A stretch of DNA of 64,000 bases from Novosphingobium aquimarinum (GTDB lineage Bacteria > Pseudomonadota > Alphaproteobacteria > Sphingomonadales > Sphingomonadaceae), in contig NZ_WRPO01000018.1 in NCBI RefSeq assembly GCF_009746585.1, positions 1 through 64,000 on the forward strand, in the 5' to 3' direction. Of the stretch, positions 47,398 through 56,552 are shown one piece after another. How positions within the stretch are numbered: the first letter of the stretch is position 1; each line of letters starts with the position of its first letter. The notes beneath the pieces are model-generated. The model saw only the letters and a list, made by a program, of their open reading frames with translations. It made no database searches and was not told the origin of the DNA. The translations under genes and the position numbers were made by a program.

Positions 47398-48781
47398 GCA
47401 AGTCCTGACAGTCGCGCAGATGCGCGCGGCCGAGCAAGCCCTGATCGAGGCTGGGTCGAGCGTCGAGGCGCTGATGGACACCGCCGGTCGCGGGGCCGCC
47501 GAATGGATCTGGCGGATCGCCGGTCGTGGCCGGGTGACGGTGTTGTGCGGGCCCGGCAACAATGGCGGCGACGGCTATGTGATCGCGGAAAGCCTGCGCA
47601 CGCGCGGCGCCGATGTCGCGGTGATTGCGGCGATGCCGCCGACGTCCCAAGCCGCCGAGAAGGCGCGCAGCGCCTATCGGGGCGACGTGCTGGGCCCGGA
47701 CGCCGCCCGCTCGGGCGAAGTCTTCGTCGATTGCCTGTTCGGAAGCGGGCTGACCCGCGCGCTGAGCGCCGAACATGTCCAGCTGCTGACGAGTCTCGTG
47801 GCCGGACATGGCCAGTCGATCGCGATCGACGTGCCGAGCGGGATCGACAGCGATCGCGGCCTCGCGCTCAACGAGGACTTGCCGACTTACGATCTCACGC
47901 TGGCTCTGGGCGCCTGGAAGTTCGCGCATATGCTGATGCCGGCGGCTTCGATGATGGGCACGCTGCGCTTCGTGCCGATCGGCGTGGAGCCGGTCGCGGG
48001 TGCGGCCAGCATGATCTCGCAGCCCCGGATCGCTGCGCCCGATGCGCAGGCGCACAAGTACAAGCGCGGCCTGCTCGCAGTCGTCGGGGGCGAGATGCAG
48101 GGCGCCGCGATGCTGGCGGCGCACGCCGCTCAAGGTGCCGGGGCCGGCTATATCAAGGTGTTCGCCGATAGCGCGGCGCGCGCGCCGCACGACATCGTGG
48201 TCGATACCGGGCGCTTGTCCGATGTTCTGGTCGACGATCGCAACACGGCGGTGCTGGTCGGGCCGGGTCTGGGGCGGCGCGGCGAAGCGCGCGAGCGGCT
48301 GGCGATCGCGTTGGGCGATCCGGTGCCGGTGGTGGCCGATGCCGATGCGCTCGTGCTGCTTGGCCCGCGCAGCCTTGCCGGACGTGAAGCGCCGACCATC
48401 GCGACGCCGCACGAGGGCGAACTGGTCGCGCTCGAACGCGCTTTCGATCTCGACGGCACCGGCTCGAAGCCGGACCGCGCCGTAGCCCTGGCAGCGGCCT
48501 CGGGCATGATCGTGGTCGCCAAGGGGCCGGATACGCTGGTCGCCGCGCCCGATGGCCGCCTCGCCTGCGCCCCGCGCGCGACGAGCTGGCTGTCGACGGC
48601 AGGGACCGGCGATGTGCTGGCAGGCGTGATCGCCAGTCGCGCCGCGACCGGGGTGGACGCGTTCACCGCGGCTTGCGAGGGCGTGTGGCTGCATGGCGCG
48701 GCTGCGCGGCTGTGTCCGCCGGCATTTTCCGCGAACCAGCTTGCCGCTGCGGTTCCCAAGGCGCTTGCCGCCTGCCTGTGA
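47384..48781 (+). CDS. Bifunctional NAD(P)H-hydrate epimerase / ADP-dependent dehydratase
   Basis: 465 residues. Repairs hydrated NADH and NADPH. The N-terminal epimerase (YjeF_N) domain covers about residues 1-200 with GPGNNGGDGYVIA and DCLFGSGLTR; the C-terminal ribokinase-like dehydratase covers about 210-465 with KYKRGLLAVVGG, TPHEGEL and TAGTGDVLAGVI. This fused form is the usual bacterial Nnr protein. The ATG at 47384 lies inside the preceding lipoprotein gene. Confidence 0.94.
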   Translation: MQGSEQVLTVAQMRAAEQALIEAGSSVEALMDTAGRGAAEWIWRIAGRGRVTVLCGPGNNGGDGYVIAESLRTRGADVAVIAAMPPTSQAAEKARSAYRGDVLGPDAARSGEVFVDCLFGSGLTRALSAEHVQLLTSLVAGHGQSIAIDVPSGIDSDRGLALNEDLPTYDLTLALGAWKFAHMLMPAASMMGTLRFVPIGVEPVAGAASMISQPRIAAPDAQAHKYKRGLLAVVGGEMQGAAMLAAHAAQGAGAGYIKVFADSAARAPHDIVVDTGRLSDVLVDDRNTAVLVGPGLGRRGEARERLAIALGDPVPVVADADALVLLGPRSLAGREAPTIATPHEGELVALERAFDLDGTGSKPDRAVALAAASGMIVVAKGPDTLVAAPDGRLACAPRATSWLSTAGTGDVLAGVIASRAATGVDAFTAACEGVWLHGAAARLCPPAFSANQLAAAVPKALAACL

Positions 48782-48786
48782 GCGAG

Positions 48787-49995
48787 ATGCCTGTAAACGA
48801 ACCGGGCACGATCCTGCGCGTCGCCGCCAAGGGCGATGGCGTCACGGCGGATGGACGCCACGTCCCGCTCTCGGCACCGGGCGACGTCTTGCTCGCCGAC
48901 GGCACGCTGCAACCCGGTCCGCACCACGCCGCGCCGCCGTGCCGCCACTTCGGCACGTGTGGCGGCTGCCAGCTTCAGCATCTCGACGAGGAGGCGCTGG
49001 CGGCCTTCGTTGGTGAGCGTGTCGCCAATGCGGCCGAGGGGCAGGGGCTCGAACCGGCGATGGTGGCGCCGCCGCATCTCTCGCCGCCGAGGAGCCGCCG
49101 CCGCGCCACGCTTCATGCCCAGCGCAGCGCGGGGCGGATCGTCATCGGGTTTCGCGAGGCGGGCTCGCACAAGATCGTCGACATGGCCGAATGCCATGTG
49201 CTCGACCCCGCGTTGTTCGCGCTGGTCGCACCGCTGCGCAAGCTGCTCGCGCGCCAGCAAGGCAAGCGCCTTGCCGCCGACATCGAACTGGCGCTTTGCG
49301 ATCAGGGCGTCGACATCGCCATCAAGGGCCTCGCGGTCGAAGGGCTCGCCGCCACCGAAGCCATGCTGGATTTCGCTCGCGATCAGAGCCTTGCGCGGCT
49401 GACACTCGATCAGGGCTATGGCCCCGAAGCGCTGTGGGAGCCTGAACCCGCGACCGTGACTTTGGCCGGCGCGCCGGTGTCGCTGCCGCCCGGCGCCTTT
49501 CTCCAGGCCACCGCGGACGGCGAAGCGGCGCTCTTGGCGGCCGCGCGCGAATGGCTGGACGGAACCGCGACGGTCGCGGACTTGTTTTCGGGCCTCGGTA
49601 CTTTCGCGTTTGGTCTGGCCGGGCCGGGCCGCAAGGTGCTCGCCGCCGAAGCCGCGCGCGAGCCGCATCTGGCGTGCAAGGCGGCCGCGGGCCGGGCACA
49701 GCGTCCGGTTCATGCGCTGCACCGCGACTTGTTCCGCAATCCCTTGCAGGTCGAAGAGCTCGATCGCTTCGAGGCGGTGCTGCTCGATCCGCCACGCGCC
49801 GGCGCACGCGATCAGGTCGATCGGATTGCGGCCAGTCAGGTGGCCCGCGTCGTCTATATCAGTTGCAACCCGGCGAGCTGGGCACGCGACGGAGCGCGGC
49901 TGCGCGAAGGCGGCTACCGGCTGGAGGCGCTGCGCCCGGTCGGCCAGTTCCGCTGGTCCACCCATGTCGAACTCGCAAGTTACTGGACCCGTTAG
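48787..49995 (+). CDS. 23S rRNA (uracil-C5) methyltransferase, RlmD/RumA-like
   Basis: 402 residues. Class I SAM RNA m5U methyltransferase. Iron-sulfur cysteines in CRHFGTCGGCQLQ with a fourth at AECHVL, the SAM motif VADLFSGLGTFAF, then LLDPPRAG and the catalytic VVYISCNPASWARD. The N-terminal TRAM-like domain is short. The ATG at 48787 is listed, but GTG at 48778, which overlaps the previous stop, is equally possible. The exact uridine is not determined. Confidence 0.9.
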   Translation: MPVNEPGTILRVAAKGDGVTADGRHVPLSAPGDVLLADGTLQPGPHHAAPPCRHFGTCGGCQLQHLDEEALAAFVGERVANAAEGQGLEPAMVAPPHLSPPRSRRRATLHAQRSAGRIVIGFREAGSHKIVDMAECHVLDPALFALVAPLRKLLARQQGKRLAADIELALCDQGVDIAIKGLAVEGLAATEAMLDFARDQSLARLTLDQGYGPEALWEPEPATVTLAGAPVSLPPGAFLQATADGEAALLAAAREWLDGTATVADLFSGLGTFAFGLAGPGRKVLAAEAAREPHLACKAAAGRAQRPVHALHRDLFRNPLQVEELDRFEAVLLDPPRAGARDQVDRIAASQVARVVYISCNPASWARDGARLREGGYRLEALRPVGQFRWSTHVELASYWTR

Positions 49996-50223
49996 GCGCA
50001 CCGTCGACACCGACCAGTGCGAGCCGATCGGCAGCACTTGTCCTTGCCGCCTCTCCGTCGCGCCGGATGGCGACACCGCACCTCTTGCGCAGACCTTCAC
50101 GTTCGTCGCCCGGCCGCGACGGACAGGGGTGGCGCGCAACAATGTTTCCGGTCTAGGACAGATGAAACGAGCACGGCGCAACAGGCCTTGTTCGAAACGA
50201 CAACGCTAGCGGAGAGAATACCC

Positions 50224-51387
50224 ATGCGCGCCACCCCCGATTTCGACTTCGCGCTCGGCGAAAGTGCGGAGATGATTCGCGAAACCACCGCGCGTTTCGC
50301 CGATGAGCAAATCGCGCCGCTGGCCGCAAAGATCGATGCGGAAGACTGGTTCCCGCGCGAGGAACTGTGGCCCGCTATGGGTGAATTGGGGCTCCACGGC
50401 ATCACGGTCGAAGAGGACTGGGGCGGCGTCGGCCTCGGCTATCTCGAGCATGTGATCGCGGTCGAGGAAGTGAGCCGCGCCTCAGCCTCGATCGGGCTGT
50501 CCTATGGCGCGCATTCCAACTTGTGCGTCAATCAGATCCGCCGCTGGGGCTCGGAAGAGCAGAAGGCCAAGTACCTTCCCAAGCTGATCTCGGGCGAGCA
50601 CGTCGGCAGCCTCGCCATGTCCGAGGCCGGGGCAGGGTCCGACGTGGTTTCGATGAAGCTGCGCGCGGCGGCGGTTTCGGGCGGCTTCCGGCTGAACGGA
50701 ACCAAGTTCTGGATCACCAACGGGACTTATGCCGATACTCTGGTGGTCTATGCCAAGACCGGCGAGGGCTCAAAGGGCATCACCGCGTTCCTGATCGAAA
50801 AGGGTATGGAAGGCTTCTCGATCGGTCAGAAGATAGACAAGCTGGGCATGCGCGGCTCGCCCACGTGCGAGCTGGTGTTCGACGACTGCTTCGTGCCCGA
50901 AGAGAACGTGATGGGTCCGCTCAATGGCGGGGTCGGCGTGCTGATGAGCGGACTGGATTACGAGCGGGTCGTGCTTGCGGGGCTCCAGCTCGGGATCATG
51001 CAGGCTTGCCTCGATACCGTCATTCCGTTCGTTCGTGAAAGGAAGCAGTTCGGCAAGCCGATCGGCACGTTCCAGCTGATGCAGGCCAAAGTCGCGGACA
51101 TGTACGTCGCGCTGCAGTCGGCGCGGGCATACGTCTACGCCGTCGCAAAGGCTTGCGATGCGGGCCGTACGACGCGTTTCGATGCGGCGGGAGCGATCCT
51201 GCTTGCCAGCGAAAGCGCGTTTCGCGTGTCGGGAGAGGCCGTGCAGGCGCTGGGCGGAGCGGGCTACACGAAGGATTGGCCGGTCGAGCGCTATCTGCGC
51301 GACGCCAAGCTGCTCGATATCGGCGCGGGCACCAACGAAGTGCGGCGCATGCTCATCGGTCGCGAACTGATCGGCTCGGGAGCCTAG
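50224..51387 (+). CDS. ivd: Isovaleryl-CoA dehydrogenase
   Basis: 387 residues. FAD acyl-CoA dehydrogenase acting in leucine breakdown; electrons go to ETF. Segments typical of IVD are conserved: [59 protein letters not shown] and [13 protein letters not shown], whose Glu matches the relocated catalytic base of IVD. The C-terminal [15 protein letters not shown] is intact. Other leucine-pathway genes are not in the window. The upstream 228 bases contain no clear gene. Confidence 0.93.
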   Translation: MRATPDFDFALGESAEMIRETTARFADEQIAPLAAKIDAEDWFPREELWPAMGELGLHGITVEEDWGGVGLGYLEHVIAVEEVSRASASIGLSYGAHSNLCVNQIRRWGSEEQKAKYLPKLISGEHVGSLAMSEAGAGSDVVSMKLRAAAVSGGFRLNGTKFWITNGTYADTLVVYAKTGEGSKGITAFLIEKGMEGFSIGQKIDKLGMRGSPTCELVFDDCFVPEENVMGPLNGGVGVLMSGLDYERVVLAGLQLGIMQACLDTVIPFVRERKQFGKPIGTFQLMQAKVADMYVALQSARAYVYAVAKACDAGRTTRFDAAGAILLASESAFRVSGEAVQALGGAGYTKDWPVERYLRDAKLLDIGAGTNEVRRMLIGRELIGSGA

Positions 51388-51396
51388 ACGCCCGAG

Positions 51397-51576
51397 CTAC
51401 GCCGCCATCAGGCTGCGGACCTCGCGGGTCGGCAGCGTTTCGAATGGGGGTTGGAAGCCGAGCAGCTCGTACATCGATTTCTCGAGGTATGGCGCTGCAT
51501 CGCCGGCGCGCATATCCACTCTGGCGCATTGGCCGATGCCGGGCAGTTCGGTGCGAAAGATACCCTTGCGAACCAT
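51397..51576 (-). CDS. Small hypothetical protein
   Basis: 59 residues, soluble, one cysteine (GIGQCARVDM). ATG at 51576 is preceded by AGGAG at good spacing; the ATG at 51585 would be too close to it. It converges with ivd, 9 bases apart. No family recognised. The reading frame, ribosome site and natural ending make it plausible, but it could be spurious. Confidence 0.5.
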   Translation of the reverse strand: MVRKGIFRTELPGIGQCARVDMRAGDAAPYLEKSMYELLGFQPPFETLPTREVRSLMAA

Positions 51577-51585
51577 GTGTTCCAT

Positions 51586-52070
51586 GCTCCTGAGCTCTGC
51601 GCGCTCGATACGCTGTCTCGATGCCGCGAGTCAAACGTATGCGGCACACCGGGCCACCCGACTTTTCCACCTGGTTCTCCACAGGATGACCGGGAATAAT
51701 TGCAAAAACCGGCGCTTGGGACCTGCAAATTTCATCGAGTGGGCCGCTGCAACAGGGGTCCGCAGTTGCGAAGAGATGATCCTGCCGCAAAGTCAGCAAA
51801 TCGGGTGAAGTCGCGGCAACTGGCTGAAAGCGCCGCAAGTTTCGTTCGTAGCGCGAAACGGCCCGTCATTGTGCGCTGCAACACGGGAAGCTCCTATGCC
51901 CGCGCGTTGCTTCCTGGTGCCCGGTTTCATTGTGTTTTAAGACTTTTTCCTTTAAAATGAACAGGTCGAAAAAGGGAACGAATGCGGGAATTATTCGTTT
52001 TCTAATCGCGTTCGAGGCCTGTCGCGAGATGTTCTCAGTGGCTCGCCTGGAGGGTGAGGATAAGAAACAC
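51586..52070. other. Gene-poor, less GC-rich stretch
   Basis: 485 bases without a convincing gene. Base composition drops clearly toward 51930-52010, with TTTTAAGACTTTTTCC and AAAA-rich runs unlike the rest of the window. Two near-matches to a DnaA box occur (51663-51671 and 51675-51683) but nothing else suggests an origin. It may hold the promoter of the small ORF that follows, or be scar sequence from a rearrangement. Confidence 0.5.
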
Positions 52071-52268
52071 ATGGAAGCCACGAACAACTTCGCCGTGTTC
52101 GAGAGGGGGGCAAGTCCTTCTCGGGTCATCCCGATCAATGGTCGCTCGGGTGTGTGGCGAACCCAATCAGAAGAGAAGCGCGAACCCAGATCTGTCGCAG
52201 GACTGGTCGTCGCAGTGGGACTGAGCTTGTCCGTCTGGGTTGGCGTGGGGTTAGCCGTCCTGAGCTGA
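52071..52268 (+). CDS. Small single-span membrane protein (orphan)
   Basis: 65 residues: a polar, Arg- and Ser-rich N-terminus and one C-terminal membrane span (about residues 43-64, AGLVVAVGLSLSVWVGVGLAVL). ATG at 52071 follows GAGGAT at about ten bases. The frame opens upstream to 51930, but that part lies in the atypical AT-rich stretch. No family recognised. Confidence 0.5.
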   Translation: MEATNNFAVFERGASPSRVIPINGRSGVWRTQSEEKREPRSVAGLVVAVGLSLSVWVGVGLAVLS

Positions 52269-52353
52269 ACCGGTAGGCGCGACTTGCGCCAACCCGTGTC
52301 TGGCTCGCGATGAGAGAGCGAACCGTGATACATTATCGCGCGTTTGCAACACC

Positions 52354-52533
52354 ATGGCGAACCCTGAGGATAATCCAGATGAATGCTGCCGCAATTGCGC
52401 GACGCATTTCGTCATGCCGGGTGTTCTCGCAATTCTCCTGGCGTTCTTCGCCCTGTTCATCGCGCCGTTCGCAGCCGATGATCCGGTGATCTCGAAAGAA
52501 GCCAATGCCGCCTCGGTCATTGAGCGCGACTGA
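52354..52533 (+). CDS. Small single-span membrane protein with cysteine cluster
   Basis: 59 residues. N-terminal DECCRNC (Cys-Cys-x-x-Cys), then a membrane span (about residues 20-42, VMPGVLAILLAFFALFIAPF), then an acidic tail ending VIERD. The ribosome site before ATG 52354 is poor. The cysteine group next to a membrane helix could bind a metal or cluster; this is speculation. It lies between the other orphan and a TolC-type relic. Confidence 0.45.
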   Translation: MANPEDNPDECCRNCATHFVMPGVLAILLAFFALFIAPFAADDPVISKEANAASVIERD

Positions 52534-52539
52534 TCGGTT

Positions 52540-52779
52540 TCAGCCGGGTCCGGTGCTCGGTTCTTCCACCGCCTGATCTTCCAGCAGCCAGCCACCGGCC
52601 GTGGCGACACAGAGGCGTGCGATATTCTGCGCCTGGCGCGGGCGCGCTTCGATCAAGGACAGCTGCGCGCGCTGCGACGTCCGCCTGACGTCGAGCACTT
52701 GCGGAACCCCGAAGCTGCGCCGCGATAGATGCAGCGATCGCGCCGCGACATCCTCCGCAATCGGGCTGCGAGTTCGCGA
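52540..52779 (-). pseudogene. Relic of a TolC/NodT-family outer-membrane efflux protein (C-terminus)
   Basis: On the minus strand, frame 52779-52540 reads without interruption for 79 codons after an in-frame TGA at 52780-52782. It includes VPQVLDVRRTSQRAQLSLIE and ARLCVATAGGW, the last helix pattern of TolC-like proteins (vLD-x-qR-x-x-x-aq-x-x-l-x-eAr ... GGW). There is no start codon and the rest of the protein (about 350 residues expected) is absent. An overlapping minus-strand frame (52517-52906) is not a real gene. Confidence 0.65.
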
Positions 52780-52908
52780 TCATCGAATTCGGCTTTCCTC
52801 TTGCGCTTCGATCGAGATCGGACTTTCGGCGTTCATCATTATTTTTGATAACGGACAGGAAATCGGAGATACTAAGCACGGCTAGTATCGGCAAAAGGGA
52901 AGCCATAG

Positions 52909-53706
52909 ATGCCCACGAAGGCGCAGAATGATCGTGTCCTCATGCTGGAGGGCGTGCACAACTTCAGAGACTACGGCGGCTATCGAATTGCGGGTGGCGG
53001 CCGCCTCCGGCGTGGCTGGTTATGGCGTTCGGGCCAGCATTACGGCGCGACCGATGCCGATCTGGTGGCGATCGACGCCCTCGGCATCACCGCCGTGTTC
53101 GACTTGCGCACCGATGACGAGCGTGCGCACCACCCTTGCCGCCGCCCCGCGGAGTTCTCGGCCACGATCAACTATGCGGATTCGCCCGACCGGGGAAATG
53201 CGCCGCATCTGGTCGCCGCGCGCTCCGTGCCGAAGCGCACTCCCGAAGCGACACGAGCCATGCTTCGCAAGACCTACGAAACGATTGCTTTTCGCCCCGA
53301 GCTGCAGGCTGCGATCAAGGGTTATCTGGCCGAATTGACTGAAGGTCGCGGGCCGAGCCTGATCAATTGCATGGCCGGAAAGGATCGCACGGGTATCGCG
53401 GTGGCGATGCTCCACCTTGCCACCGGCGTCCATCGCGACGACATCATGGCGGACTACCTGCTGACCAAGACGGCAGGCGATCCGGAAGCCCGGATCCTGT
53501 CGGGGCTCGAGATCATCCGGCAGAAGGCCTGCGAGATCGACGAGGCTTCCGCGCGCACCCTGATGGACGTCGACGCGGACTATCTGGAAACCGCGCTGGC
53601 AGCGATCGAGGATCGCTACGGCACGACCGACGCATTCCTCGAAGAAGCGTTCGGTCTCGACGATCCGAAGCGCGAACGGCTGAGGGATGCACTGGTCGAA
53701 AGCTGA
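52909..53706 (+). CDS. Tyrosine-protein phosphatase (Y_phosphatase3 type)
   Basis: 265 residues. N-terminal NFRDYGGYRI and GWLWRSGQH, then FDLRTDDER (the general-acid loop region), and the P-loop CMAGKDRTG with Cys154 and Arg160 (CX5R). The residue before the nucleophile is Asn153 where most family members have His. No signal peptide, so cytoplasmic. The ATG at 52909 follows AAAGGGAA. The substrate (phosphotyrosine or phosphoinositide-like) is unknown. Confidence 0.88.
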   Translation: MPTKAQNDRVLMLEGVHNFRDYGGYRIAGGGRLRRGWLWRSGQHYGATDADLVAIDALGITAVFDLRTDDERAHHPCRRPAEFSATINYADSPDRGNAPHLVAARSVPKRTPEATRAMLRKTYETIAFRPELQAAIKGYLAELTEGRGPSLINCMAGKDRTGIAVAMLHLATGVHRDDIMADYLLTKTAGDPEARILSGLEIIRQKACEIDEASARTLMDVDADYLETALAAIEDRYGTTDAFLEEAFGLDDPKRERLRDALVES

Positions 53707-53720
53707 CGCCAGACTTAGGC

Positions 53721-54590
53721 TCAGCCGAGAAAGGCCCTGACGTCCTGCATGAAGCGATCGAACTGGTCGTGGTGCAGCCAGTGCCCGGCATCCTCGTACT
53801 CGACAAGCTCCGCATTGCGGAAATGGTCGAGTCGCCCATCCGAGGCCGGGCTCGCGGCGAAGCTGTCGGTGCCCCACAGCATCAGCACCGGGCAGGTGAT
53901 CTCCTGCCACAAGGCCGCCTTGTCTTCATAAGGGATGTCGGTCGCGTTCCAGACGTTGAGGTAGTTGTCGAACTTCCACGACCAGGTGCCGTCCTCGTTG
54001 CGGCTGGCACCATGGATCGTGAGATGCCGCGCCTGCTCTTCGCTGAGGAAAGGATTTTCGCTGGTCATGCGCTGATAGGCCGTGCGCAGCGATTCGTAGC
54101 GGCGCGGGACGCGGGCGGAGGCGGCGCGCTTAGCCTCGATCCACTCGCGCAAGCGCTTTGCCGCCCCGATCGTTTCGCTTGCGTGATCGGGGGCGGGGCC
54201 GAGACCTTCGATGTTGACTAGCTTCGCCACCTTTTCGGGATAGAGCCCGGCAAACCGCGTCGCGATATTGCCGCCCAGCGAATGCGCGATGATCGTGACC
54301 GTTTCGTAGCTTAACGTCTGCACCAGTTGCGCGAAATCGTAGACGAAAGCGTCCATGGCGTAGTTGCCCTCGGGCGACCACTGGCTGTCGCCGTGGCCGC
54401 GCAGATCGGGCGCGATGACGTGCCAGTCCTTCCGCAATTCCTCGGCCACCCAATCCCAACTGCGGCAATGGTCGCGCCCGCCGTGCTGGAGGATGAGCGG
54501 TGGAGCATCGCGATTGCCCCAGTCGACATAATGCAGATTGAGTCTCTGCGAGACGAAGCGGTTGGATGTGGGGCCGGCGAGGTTCTTCAT
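53721..54590 (-). CDS. Alpha/beta-fold hydrolase
   Basis: 289 residues from ATG 54590 (a TTG at 54626 would add 12). Oxyanion segment ILQHGGRDHCRSW, nucleophile elbow IIAHSLGGN, an acid in MLWGTDSF and the catalytic His in AGHWLHHD. Similar to epoxide hydrolase or haloperoxidase-like esterases; no more specific call is justified. It converges with the phosphatase gene, 14 bases apart. Confidence 0.85.
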   Translation of the reverse strand: MKNLAGPTSNRFVSQRLNLHYVDWGNRDAPPLILQHGGRDHCRSWDWVAEELRKDWHVIAPDLRGHGDSQWSPEGNYAMDAFVYDFAQLVQTLSYETVTIIAHSLGGNIATRFAGLYPEKVAKLVNIEGLGPAPDHASETIGAAKRLREWIEAKRAASARVPRRYESLRTAYQRMTSENPFLSEEQARHLTIHGASRNEDGTWSWKFDNYLNVWNATDIPYEDKAALWQEITCPVLMLWGTDSFAASPASDGRLDHFRNAELVEYEDAGHWLHHDQFDRFMQDVRAFLG

Positions 54591-54799
54591 GCCGAAAGCA
54601 GTGAACCCGTGCAGCGTGAATTTCAATCGGGCTTGGCTTCAGAGCGCTCGCTTCCGCCCAAGCCGCCGATCGTCATTGCAATCGCAATATTCTTCCTCGA
54701 AAGCGCTGATTTGCGGGGACGAAAAAATTCCACGCTGGTCTGTTCCTTGGCAAACGGCCCCCTCCGTCGCTATCTCGCCTATCGGAAGGAACGCGAACC

Positions 54800-55771
54800 A
54801 TGGCCACACATACCACCCGCATGCTCATCATCGGTTCGGGCCCAGCCGGGCTCACCGCGGCGATCTACGGAGCGCGCGCCGGGATGGAACCCATCGTGGT
54901 GCAAGGGCTGCAACCCGGCGGACAGCTCACCATCACCACCGATGTCGAAAACTATCCGGGCTTCCGGGACGTCATCCAGGGCCCCTGGCTGATGGAGGAA
55001 ATGCAGGCCCAGGCCGAGCATGTCGGCACCCGGATGTTGTGGGACACGATCGTCGAAGTCGACCTCAGCGGACCGATGTTCCGCGCCATCGGCGACGGCG
55101 GCGACGTCTACGAAGGCGAAACGCTGGTGATCGCGACTGGCGCGCAAGCCAAATGGCTGCATGTGCCGGGCGAACAGGAATTGTCGGGCAAAGGCGTTTC
55201 GGCCTGCGCGACTTGCGACGGCTTCTTCTATCGCGGCAAGAAAGTGGTGGTGATCGGCGGCGGCAACACCGCGGTCGAGGAAGCGCTGTACCTCACCAAC
55301 CATTCTGAAGACGTGACCCTGATCCATCGCCGCGATTCGCTGCGGTCGGAAAAGATCCTGCAGGATCGGCTGATGGCCAACCCGCGCATCTCGGTGTTGT
55401 GGAACAAGCGCGTCGAGCGCTTCGTCGCGCATCCCGAGGCCGGCGACTTGCGGGCGCTGGAGTTGATCGACACCGAAACGGGCGAAAAGAGCGAATTCGA
55501 AACCGAGGGCGCCTTCGTTGCCATCGGCCACGCGCCCTCGACCGAACTGTTCAAGGGCAAGCTGGAGATGGATTCGTCCGGCTACCTGATCGTCGAGCCG
55601 GGCACCCCGCGCACTGCGATCCCCGGCGTGTTCGCTTGCGGCGACGTCATGGATCACACGTATCGGCAGGCGGTCACCGCGGCGGGCGTGGGCTGCATGG
55701 CCGCGCTCGATGCCGAGCGCTATCTTGCCGAAAAGGCGTTCGCCGAAAAAGTGACCGAAGCGGCCGAGTGA
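54800..55771 (+). CDS. trxB: Thioredoxin-disulfide reductase
   Basis: 323 residues. NADPH-dependent flavoprotein that reduces thioredoxin. FAD motif IIGSGPAGLTAAIYGARAG, redox-active CATC (Cys136 and Cys139), NADPH motif VIGGGNTAVEEALYL and the C-terminal FACGDVMDHTYRQAVTAAG. Length and motifs are standard. AGGAA precedes the ATG. It converges on the XrtA hydrolase genes with one base between stops. Confidence 0.96.
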   Translation: MATHTTRMLIIGSGPAGLTAAIYGARAGMEPIVVQGLQPGGQLTITTDVENYPGFRDVIQGPWLMEEMQAQAEHVGTRMLWDTIVEVDLSGPMFRAIGDGGDVYEGETLVIATGAQAKWLHVPGEQELSGKGVSACATCDGFFYRGKKVVVIGGGNTAVEEALYLTNHSEDVTLIHRRDSLRSEKILQDRLMANPRISVLWNKRVERFVAHPEAGDLRALELIDTETGEKSEFETEGAFVAIGHAPSTELFKGKLEMDSSGYLIVEPGTPRTAIPGVFACGDVMDHTYRQAVTAAGVGCMAALDAERYLAEKAFAEKVTEAAE

Positions 55772-55772
55772 G

Positions 55773-56552
55773 TCAGTCGCGCAGCGCCGCAAGCGCGCGT
55801 TCGACCAGCCAGTCCTGCGCGTGCGGCTCGACATAGCTGTGCGTCGCGCCGGGGCAGCGGTGGACTTCGGCTCCGCTCAAGTCCCAGGCCGAGAGGAAGG
55901 CCTGTCCGGTCCGGTCGCGTTCGGCGACCAGCCAGGTGACGGGGCCGCCAAAGCGGGACAGCCCCGCCTTCATCTCCTCGACCAGCGTGCTCGGCGGCGG
56001 CGCCGGTCGCAGCGCGCTGATAAGGCTGCCGACGAGGCCGGAGATCGATACCTTGCCGGTCAGGAGCCGGCGGATCGCGGCGGGATCGGCGAGGCGCTGC
56101 CGGTAATGACGGCGCACTTCATCCGAGGCCGGCGGGGCATCGTCCTCGACGGCGTCGTACGTCCAGGTGTTGGATAGGATCAGCGCATCGCAGCCGGCGC
56201 CGCTCGCGAGAAGCAGCGCGCTCGCCGCATCGCAATTGCCCATGCCGACCACGCGCGAGACTTGCGGACATTGTTCGCGCAATGTCTGTAAGGCGGCTTC
56301 TATGTCCTTGTCACTGTTCCGAAATTCTAGGTTCTCGCCTTCGCTGTCACCGGTGCCGCGCCGATCGAAGCGCAGGACCGAGTATCCGGCCGCCGCAATC
56401 CGCGCGGCGAAGCGCGCTTGGCCGCCCCAGGCGCCCGAGCGCAGTTCGTTGCCGCCGGTGACCAACAGCAGCGCCGTCTTCCCCGCGGCCTCGTCGAGGG
56501 TGCCGACCAGCATGTCGCCAGCACAGTCGAAGGTCAGGAACCGGCGAGTCAT
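55773..56552 (-). CDS. Exosortase A system-associated hydrolase 1
   Basis: 259 residues, alpha/beta hydrolase of the group that co-occurs with exosortase A loci. LLVTGGNELRSGAWGGQ, FDRRGTGDSEGEN and the elbow GNCDAAS, which places Cys (not Ser) as the nucleophile, then GATHSYVEP for the His. Last gene of the four-gene minus-strand operon; its ATG overlaps the hydrolase 2 stop (ATGA). The substrate is unknown; it may act on a thioester carried by the nearby ACP (inference). Confidence 0.85.
   Translation of the reverse strand: MTRRFLTFDCAGDMLVGTLDEAAGKTALLLVTGGNELRSGAWGGQARFAARIAAAGYSVLRFDRRGTGDSEGENLEFRNSDKDIEAALQTLREQCPQVSRVVGMGNCDAASALLLASGAGCDALILSNTWTYDAVEDDAPPASDEVRRHYRQRLADPAAIRRLLTGKVSISGLVGSLISALRPAPPPSTLVEEMKAGLSRFGGPVTWLVAERDRTGQAFLSAWDLSGAEVHRCPGATHSYVEPHAQDWLVERALAALRD

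Noticed and set aside
51663-51683. Two DnaA-box-like sequences (TTTTCCACC and TTCTCCACA)
   Set aside because: Both are imperfect, there are only two, and no dnaA, dnaN, hemE or other origin-linked gene is near; not enough for an origin.
52517-52906. 129-codon minus-strand frame
   Set aside because: It overlaps the TolC-like relic in a different frame. Only the relic frame has recognisable similarity, and the 129-residue product looks like random GC-rich translation.
54675-54688. ATTGC-AATC-GCAAT palindrome upstream of trxB
   Set aside because: Short, not linked to a known regulator motif, and expected by chance at this length in 64 kb.
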